From Lentzea albidocapillata (lineage in GTDB: Bacteria > Actinomycetota > Actinomycetes > Mycobacteriales > Pseudonocardiaceae): a DNA stretch of 64,000 nucleotides. A program made the position numbers and the translations under genes. The DNA lies in assembly GCF_000719115.1 (NCBI RefSeq), contig NZ_JOEA01000013.1, forward strand, positions 124,001 through 188,000, given 5' to 3'. Under the pieces are notes generated by a model that made no database searches, was not told where the DNA came from, and saw only the letters and a program-made list of their open reading frames with translations. This document shows, in pieces, positions 57,147 through 64,000 of the stretch (positions are counted from its first letter, which is position 1; each line of letters opens with the position of its first letter).

Positions 57147-57577
57147 AGAAGCTGCTGAGTGCCCAGCAACTGCGCTTCGGCCTGGTCGGCATCGGCAACA
57201 CCGTCGTCGACCTGGTCGGCTACACGGTGCTGTTCGCGCTCGGCACGCCCCTGGTGATCGCGAACCTGATCTCGACGACGATGGGCATGGCACTCAGCTT
57301 CACGCTCAACCGCAGCTTCACGTTCCGTGCGGCAGGCGGTGGCGCTGTTCGTCAGATCGTGCTGTTCGTGCTGGTCACGGGCATCGGCCTGTGGGTGATC
57401 CAACCGCTGGTCATCATGCTGACCCGCGACCTGTTCGCCGGTCTGCCCGAGATGCTCGCCATCGCGGCACCCAAGCTCGCGGGCATCTGCGTCGCACTCG
57501 TCTGGAACTACGTGCTGTACAGCCGGCTCGTGTTCCGCCCGGTAGAAGAGCCCGCAAAGGAACCCGTTCATGACTGA
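57143..57577 (+). CDS. GtrA-like membrane protein
   Basis: 144 residues with four membrane helices. GtrA pattern: QQLRFGLVGIGNTVVDLVGY at the start and SFTLNRSFTFR after helix 2, ending in NYVLYSRLVFR. GtrA proteins are thought to flip polyprenyl-phosphate sugars. It overlaps both neighbours (4 and 8 bases), so the three genes form one unit. Confidence 0.9.
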   Translation: MKKLLSAQQLRFGLVGIGNTVVDLVGYTVLFALGTPLVIANLISTTMGMALSFTLNRSFTFRAAGGGAVRQIVLFVLVTGIGLWVIQPLVIMLTRDLFAGLPEMLAIAAPKLAGICVALVWNYVLYSRLVFRPVEEPAKEPVHD

Positions 57578-58820
57578 CACCGCGATCCGCGAGCCGGAGG
57601 TCGTCGCCGAGGCGTCCAGACCCGCTCCCCGGTGGAAGACCGCACTGACGGGCGACTTCGCGAAGGTCTTCCTGCTCGTCTTCGCCTGGCAGGTCTTCAT
57701 GACCGTGCTCGGGCGGGTGCTGGAACCGTTGCTGCCGATCTTCGAGGGCACGCCGGTCTCGTCGCGTGCGGTCGACACGCTGCTGTCGCACACGCACCGC
57801 TGGGACGCGGAGAACTTCACCGGCATCGCCGAGGGCACGGCCTACCAGAACGTGCCGACCTCGCAGGCGTTCTACCCGGTCTTCCCGCTGTTCGTGTGGC
57901 TCGTGAAGATGCTGTTCCTCGGCAAGATCGGCACGCTGGTCGCCGGCATCATCGTCAACACCGTCGCCACCTGGCTCGGCGCGGTGGCCCTGCTCAAGAT
58001 CGCCAGGACGTTCCTGACCGGCGAGCGCGCGCCGTGGCTCGTCGTGATGGCCATGCTGACGTGGCCGTCGGCGTACTTCCTGCACGCGTTCTACAGCGAG
58101 GCCGTGTTCATCGCGCTCGGCTTCTGGGCGTACCTCTTCGCGCTGCGCCGCCAGTGGGTCTTCATGGGCCTGTGCCTGATGCCGCTGACCGGCGTGCGGA
58201 TCACCGCCGTGCTGTTCGTCGGCCTGTGCTTCCTGGAGTTCTGGCGCAGCAAGGAGTGGAAGTTCCGCGGCCTGCTGTCGTGGCACCTGCTCTGGTTCCC
58301 GGCGAGCGCCGTGGGCTTCCTGGGCTTCGCGCTGTACCTGAAGATCCTGGTCGGCGACCCGCTGGGCATGACCTCGGCGTACGAGAAGGCCCCGGCCTGG
58401 TCGTACCACAAGTTCACCCCGAACATCTTCGGGACGCTCTGGAACGAGCTCCAGATCTCGATCAACACCCTGACCGACCCCGCCTGGCTCACGACGGGGA
58501 ACCTCACGAACCACGTGGTCCCGCTGGCCGGTCTCGCCCTGCTGGCGGCGGGCTCGATCTATCTGCTGGCGGTACGCCGCAACGAGCTTGTGCCGGTCGG
58601 CCTGTTCGGGCTCGCGTCGCTGGTGATGCTCACGCTCAACGGCAACCTGTGGTCCGTGCAGCGCTACCTGCTGCCGTGCTTCGGCATCTACCTGGCGCTG
58701 GTGCTGCTCGGCCAGCGCGTCTCCGCGTTGAAGCCCGCGGTGTACGTGGTCATGTACACGGGCTTGGTCACGCAGACCCTGATGTACGTGATGTTCGTGT
58801 CGGGCAACTGGTCCGGCTGA
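57570..58820 (+). CDS. PIG-V-like polyprenyl-sugar-dependent glycosyltransferase
   Basis: 416 residues, 9-11 membrane helices. HRWDAENFTGIAEG (W78-D79) fits the first-loop WD motif of GT-C/PIG-V mannosyltransferases. LTWPSAYFLHAFYSEAVF and the NGNLWSVQRYLLP loop also fit. Probably uses the lipid-linked sugar made and flipped by the two upstream proteins to glycosylate an envelope acceptor. The stop lies 2 bases from the stop of the convergent phosphatase gene. Confidence 0.83.
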   Translation: MTDTAIREPEVVAEASRPAPRWKTALTGDFAKVFLLVFAWQVFMTVLGRVLEPLLPIFEGTPVSSRAVDTLLSHTHRWDAENFTGIAEGTAYQNVPTSQAFYPVFPLFVWLVKMLFLGKIGTLVAGIIVNTVATWLGAVALLKIARTFLTGERAPWLVVMAMLTWPSAYFLHAFYSEAVFIALGFWAYLFALRRQWVFMGLCLMPLTGVRITAVLFVGLCFLEFWRSKEWKFRGLLSWHLLWFPASAVGFLGFALYLKILVGDPLGMTSAYEKAPAWSYHKFTPNIFGTLWNELQISINTLTDPAWLTTGNLTNHVVPLAGLALLAAGSIYLLAVRRNELVPVGLFGLASLVMLTLNGNLWSVQRYLLPCFGIYLALVLLGQRVSALKPAVYVVMYTGLVTQTLMYVMFVSGNWSG

Positions 58821-58822
58821 GT

Positions 58823-60328
58823 TCACAGCTTGTTGAGGCCCGGCCTCCGATCTTCCACGACGAACGACGCCTTGGTGGAGATCGGAGAGCCGGGCCTCGT
58901 CACGTAGTCGAGTCCCCGGAAGTCCGTGCGCAGCTCATCGGGCGTGAACCGGGTGAGTGTGTAACCGCGTCGGTTGTTGAAGTACTTCACGTGCGGGTTC
59001 TCGCGCAGCCACAGCGGTGTCTCGGCGTACTCCTCCGAGCCGTCGCCACCGGCCGTGATCGAGGTGGTGACGAGTTCGGTGGCAAGCGTCTTCGACGACG
59101 GGTCGTTCCAGCGCTCCTTGACCTCCGCACCCCACGCCGCGTGCACGTCCCCGGTCAGCACGATCGGGTTCCGGACGTCCGCGAACCCCGCCACGACCCG
59201 GTTCCGGTCGGCCGCGTAGCCGTCCCACGCGTCCAGCAGGAACTTGTCGACCTCGCCGGGGATGTAGTCGTACTGCGAGAAGAAGACCTGCTGCCCGAGC
59301 ACGTCCCAGCGCGCCCGTGAGCCGCGGAAGCCGTCGAACAGCCAGTCCTCCTGCGCGGCGCCGAGCATCGTGCGGGACGGTTCCAGCCGTTCGGGACAGA
59401 GCTGCAGCCCGTCGCCGCAGGCCTGGTCGGTCCGGTACTGACGGGTGTCGAGCATGTGGAACGTCGCGAGCGAACCCCATCCGATCCGCCGGTACAGCCT
59501 TGGTGACCTGCGCAGGGGCATGTTCTCGTAGTAGGCCTGGATGGCCGCGCCCCTGCGCGCGGGGAAGTCCGGCTGGGGTTTGTCCGGCAGCAGTCCCGCC
59601 CAGTTGTTGTCGATCTCGTGGTCGTCCCAGATCACCGACCAGGGCGCCACGGCGTGTGCTTGCTGCAGGTCGGGGTCGATCTTGTACTGCGCCTGCCGCC
59701 GCCGGTAGCCCGCGAGCGTCGTGGTGGTCGGGCCCTCGACGTGCCGGACGTTGCCGCTCGGAGCGACGTGGATGCCGCTCTCGTACTCGTAGGTGTAGTC
59801 GCCGAGGTGCAGCACCAGGTCGGGCTCGTCCTCCGCGAGTCTGCGATACGCCGTGAAGTAGCCGTGCTCGTACTGCGCGCACGACGCGAAGGCCATCGTC
59901 AGCGGTACCTGCAACGAGCCAGGAGAAGGCGCCGTGCGCGTGCGGCCCGTCCGCGAGAGGTGGTTGAGGGCCTTGAAGCGGTAGAAGTACTCGCGGCCGG
60001 GCTCCAGCCCGACGAGTTCCACGTGGACGCTGTGCGCCTCTTCCGGTCGAGCCGTGGTGGAGCCACGCTGCACGATTCGGGTGAATCGTTCTTCCTCGGC
60101 GATCTGCCACTGCACCTCGATCGGACGTGACGGCATGCCTCCCAGGCCGTCTTCCGCGAGCGGTTCGACGGCCAGCCGCGTCCACAGGACCACCCCGTCG
60201 GGTGCCGGGTCGCCCGAGGCCACACCGAGTGTGAAAGGGTCGCTCGGCCGGGCCGATGCGGTGACCGAGAACGCTGTGACTCCGGCCACGCCTGCGAGCA
60301 GCAGCGTTCGGCGCGTCAACGAGGACAT
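58823..60328 (-). CDS. phoD: PhoD-like alkaline phosphatase/phosphodiesterase, Tat-exported
   Basis: 501 residues from ATG 60328. A twin-arginine signal (SSLTRRTLLLAGVAG) targets it outside. An N-terminal fibronectin-like domain (~30-125) precedes the metallophosphatase core with FASCAQYEHG, LHLGDYTYEY, WDDHEIDNNW and LTGDVHAAWG, the PhoD metal motifs. Likely calcium/iron-dependent. An upstream in-frame extension crosses the groES promoter and is rejected. Its own start is 53 bases from CIRCE. Confidence 0.93.
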   Translation of the reverse strand: MSSLTRRTLLLAGVAGVTAFSVTASARPSDPFTLGVASGDPAPDGVVLWTRLAVEPLAEDGLGGMPSRPIEVQWQIAEEERFTRIVQRGSTTARPEEAHSVHVELVGLEPGREYFYRFKALNHLSRTGRTRTAPSPGSLQVPLTMAFASCAQYEHGYFTAYRRLAEDEPDLVLHLGDYTYEYESGIHVAPSGNVRHVEGPTTTTLAGYRRRQAQYKIDPDLQQAHAVAPWSVIWDDHEIDNNWAGLLPDKPQPDFPARRGAAIQAYYENMPLRRSPRLYRRIGWGSLATFHMLDTRQYRTDQACGDGLQLCPERLEPSRTMLGAAQEDWLFDGFRGSRARWDVLGQQVFFSQYDYIPGEVDKFLLDAWDGYAADRNRVVAGFADVRNPIVLTGDVHAAWGAEVKERWNDPSSKTLATELVTTSITAGGDGSEEYAETPLWLRENPHVKYFNNRRGYTLTRFTPDELRTDFRGLDYVTRPGSPISTKASFVVEDRRPGLNKL

Positions 60329-60372
60329 GCCCTGAATACGGCTCCCGGATGGTGATCGGTTCGGGGGTCTCG

Positions 60373-60402
60373 TTGAAGGCTTGGCACTCTCATGGGTAGA
60401 GT
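60373..60402 (+). promoter_or_regulatory. groES promoter
   Basis: TTGAAG (60373-60378), 18 bases, TAGAGT (60397-60402). It is overlapped by CIRCE, so HrcA binding would block RNA polymerase. Confidence 0.6.
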
Positions 60403-60407
60403 GCCAA
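60381..60407 (+). promoter_or_regulatory. CIRCE operator (HrcA site)
   Basis: TTGGCACTC-N9-GAGTGCCAA, perfect 9-bp inverted arms with the canonical 9-base spacer. The consensus is TTAGCACTC-N9-GAGTGCTAA, so one base per arm differs. Heat-shock control of groES-groEL1 by HrcA. Confidence 0.93.
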
Positions 60408-60503
60408 TTGCACGGCACCAGCACCGCCCCGACCCCCGCGACGGCGGGGTGGCAGGAGCCGTTAAACAAACGAACCTGCCAACGACCCGTGGAGGTCATC
60501 CCG

Positions 60504-60797
60504 GTGAGCGTGAACATCAAGCCGCTTGAGGACAAGATCGTCGTCCAGGCCTCCGAGGCTGAGACGACGACCGCCTCCGGCCTCGTGATCCCGGACACCG
60601 CGAAGGAGAAGCCCCAGGAGGGCAAGGTCCTCGCGGTGGGCCCCGGCCGCATCGACGACAAGGGCAACCGCGTCCCGCTGGACGTGGCTGTCGGCGACGT
60701 CGTCATCTACTCGAAGTACGGCGGCACCGAGGTCAAGTACAACGGCGAGGAGTACTTGATCCTCTCCGCTCGCGACGTGCTGGCCGTCGTCAACTAA
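60504..60797 (+). CDS. groES: co-chaperonin GroES
   Basis: Lid heptamer of GroEL. 97 residues from GTG 60504 ([19 protein letters not shown]); the mobile loop ([17 protein letters not shown]) is intact. GGAGG (60491-60495) is 8 bases upstream. CIRCE and promoter lie ~100 bases upstream, leaving a leader of that size. Confidence 0.98.
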   Translation: MSVNIKPLEDKIVVQASEAETTTASGLVIPDTAKEKPQEGKVLAVGPGRIDDKGNRVPLDVAVGDVVIYSKYGGTEVKYNGEEYLILSARDVLAVVN

Positions 60798-62507
<1,710 letters not shown>

Positions 62508-62532
62508 GCTAGACACTGAGTTTTCGAACTCG

Positions 62533-62566
62533 AAAAGGGCGGCACTCTCGCGAGTGCCGCCCTTTT
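62533..62566. terminator. groEL1 terminator
   Basis: AAAAGGGCGGCACTCTCG and its near-complement form a 15-bp stem with a tiny loop, ending CCCTTTTGC. It lies between convergent groEL1 and whiB3. Its core GGCACTC/GAGTGCC repeats the CIRCE arms with a 4-base instead of 9-base spacer. Confidence 0.88.
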
Positions 62567-62704
62567 GCTTTCAAATGAGTCGCGAGTTCGCGTCGGTCGT
62601 CCGGTCACCTCTTCGGGTCAACCGCCGCAGGCGATTCGGGCCGAAGCGGTGGCCGGACGACCGACTTCTCGGCGAACTCGCCGCCGTCTGCGGAGCAGCG
62701 GCAA

Positions 62705-63001
62705 TCAAACAACAGCCAATTGTCGCTTTCGTGCCTTGATGATGTGGTCGCGCTCCGATTCCGAGAGCCCGCCCCAGATTCCATACGGTTCCTGCACTGC
62801 CAGCGCGTGTTTGCGGCACATCTCCAGCACCGGGCAGGCGAGGCAGACAGCCTTGGCGCGAGCTTCCCGGCGAGATCTCGCCGGGCCCCGTTCACCGTCG
62901 GGGTGGAAGAAGAACGCGCTGTCCATGCCCCGGCACGAACCGCGCATCTGCCAGTCCCACAGGTCTGCGTTGGGACCAGGGAGCCTTCGGGTGTCCGCCA
63001 T
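62705..63001 (-). CDS. whiB3: WhiB-family iron-sulfur regulator, WhiB3-like
   Basis: 98-residue [4Fe-4S] transcription factor. Cluster ligands Cys23, Cys53, Cys56, Cys62; the GIWGG turn is at 74-78, followed by a basic AT-hook-like end. LPGPNADLWDWQ and GMDSAFFFHPDGERG strongly resemble mycobacterial WhiB3. The location beside groEL1 is the same as in M. tuberculosis. Likely a redox-sensing partner of the primary sigma factor (family knowledge). Confidence 0.93.
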   Translation of the reverse strand: MADTRRLPGPNADLWDWQMRGSCRGMDSAFFFHPDGERGPARSRREARAKAVCLACPVLEMCRKHALAVQEPYGIWGGLSESERDHIIKARKRQLAVV

Positions 63002-63048
63002 CGAGACCGCCTCCGTGACGACTGCTCCATTCGGCTTAACGATGATCC

Positions 63049-63077
63049 ACCGTAGAACCGCGTCAAAACTTGTTCAA
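63049..63077 (-). promoter_or_regulatory. whiB3 promoter
   Basis: On the minus strand: TTGAAC (63077-63072), 17 bases, TACGGT (63054-63049). Leaves a ~40-base leader before ATG 63001. Confidence 0.5.
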
Positions 63078-63169
63078 GAGGCTGAAGACCCAAATCAACT
63101 GATGGGTGACGGCACGCGTGTTCGATCACTCACCCCCCGGAGTTGCCGACCGGATGAGGTGAACGGAAC

Positions 63170-64000
63170 ATGGCTCTCGTGATGACACAGCCGGAGCAGA
63201 GATCTGCCGGTGGTCACACGAGTGAGCCCCTTCTCTCAGTGGCCGCGGTGGCCAGGCGACTCGGCGTGGCTCCCGCCACCCTTCGCACCTGGGACCGCCG
63301 CTACGGACTGGGCCCGACCGGCCACACCATGGGCCGGCACCGGAAATACGGGCCACCCGACGTGGCCCGTCTCGAATTGATGCAGCGCGCTCTTCTTCGT
63401 GGTGCGTCGTCCGCCGAAGCGGCCCGTTTCGCGCTTGACTCGAAATCGTCGATGACACACGGAGTGGTTCCCGTCGCACCATCGGGTGGACGTGGACTGA
63501 AAATGCCCGGAGCGTCTCGATTGGCGCGCGGACTGGGCCGCGCCGCGGTCGCGATGGACTCCATCGCGGTGCAGGAAATGCTCGCCGACTCGCTGGCGTC
63601 CGACGGGGTGATCGCCACCTGGAACGAGGTGGTGCGCCCCGTGCTGACGGCCGTCGCCGCGCGCTGGCAGCTCTCCGGGACCGGCGTCGAGGTCGAGCAC
63701 CTGCTGAACGAGTGCGTGCTCGCGGCGTTCGTACGCGCCACACCGCTCGTCACGCTCGGGCGCAATCATCGGCCCGTGCTCTTGGCGTGCATGCCGGAGG
63801 AGAGGCACAACCTTCCGCTCTACCCGTTGGCCGCGGAACTGGCGCAGCGCGGCGTCGTCGTCCGGCAGTTGGGGGCGGCGTTGCCGATGGACGCGCTGGC
63901 CGTCGCCGTACGCCGCACCGCACCCTCCGCGGTGGTGCTGTGGGCGCAGTTGCCGCGCTACGCCGATCCGGGGGTGATCTCCGCGTTGCCGCGGACCCGG
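63170..64000 (+). CDS. MerR-type regulator with cobalamin-binding domain, 3' end cut by window
   Basis: 277 residues visible, open to the end. An N-terminal MerR helix-turn-helix (~24-90: LLSVAAVARRLGVAPATLRTWDRRYG) is followed by a variable linker. Next is a B12 cap-like helical domain (TWNEVVRPVLTAVAARWQ, VEVEHLL) and the start of a B12 Rossmann domain (LLACMPEERHNLPLYPLAAEL), whose His fits the cobalamin-ligand position. Resembles LitR/CarH-type regulators. ATG 63170 follows a GAGG site; ATG 63182 is possible. Divergent from whiB3. Confidence 0.82.
   Translation, partial: MALVMTQPEQRSAGGHTSEPLLSVAAVARRLGVAPATLRTWDRRYGLGPTGHTMGRHRKYGPPDVARLELMQRALLRGASSAEAARFALDSKSSMTHGVVPVAPSGGRGLKMPGASRLARGLGRAAVAMDSIAVQEMLADSLASDGVIATWNEVVRPVLTAVAARWQLSGTGVEVEHLLNECVLAAFVRATPLVTLGRNHRPVLLACMPEERHNLPLYPLAAELAQRGVVVRQLGAALPMDALAVAVRRTAPSAVVLWAQLPRYADPGVISALPRTR

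Overview
The window is about 64 kb of GC-rich chromosome from an actinobacterium. Frequent GTG and TTG starts, 4-base start/stop overlaps, WhiB and MerR regulators, a CIRCE-controlled groES-groEL1 and a type VII (ESX) secretion locus between truA and rplM all point there. Gene content and order best fit the order Pseudonocardiales (Lentzea/Saccharothrix/Actinosynnema-like). The genus is inferred from protein feel only, because no 16S or other marker comparison was possible.

Layout. (1) 1-20,200: the translation superregion. It holds the 3' part of tuf, the S10 operon (rpsJ to rpsQ), the spc operon (rplN to rplO), secY-adk-map, a small lipoprotein gene, then infA-rpmJ-rpsM-rpsK-rpsD-rpoA-rplQ-truA. 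(2) 20,600-46,600: an ESX-4-type type VII secretion locus with eccE, eccB, mycP, eccD and eccC in several transcription units. It also carries an Hsp70/Rv3446c-type fusion, two WXG100 genes, two EspC-like/large-partner cassettes and several unknown genes. The housekeeping genes rplM, rpsI and glmM sit inside it, as in mycobacteria (esxT/esxU next to rplM-rpsI-glmM). (3) 46,600-56,100: an alpha/beta hydrolase gene, glmS, nnr, alr, a second hydrolase gene, and the t6A genes tsaE, tsaB and tsaD with rimI. A small secreted tandem-repeat protein lies between tsaE and tsaB. (4) 56,160-60,330: a three-gene membrane glycosylation cassette (GT2, GtrA-like, PIG-V-like) facing a Tat-exported PhoD phosphatase. 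(5) 60,380-64,000: CIRCE, groES, groEL1 with a His-rich tail, whiB3, and the start of a divergent MerR/cobalamin-domain regulator cut by the window end.

How it fits together. Most of the window is conserved growth machinery: ribosome, RNA polymerase alpha, Sec, t6A modification, amino-sugar and D-alanine supply for peptidoglycan, and chaperonin. The accessory interest is the secretion locus. Two gene pairs, 26,357-27,744 and 42,389-45,364, each encode a small EspC-like helical protein followed by a large protein with a WxG motif. The large proteins share a C-terminal tail. A second, acidic tail is shared by two coiled-coil-like proteins (ends 38,023 and 45,864). I read these as substrate or chaperone cassettes of the local ESX-4-type system. 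Shared tails and gene order are seen directly; secretion is inference.

Strings of long antisense reading frames are high-GC shadows and are left out. No tRNA, rRNA, CRISPR array, insertion sequence or prophage gene was recognised.
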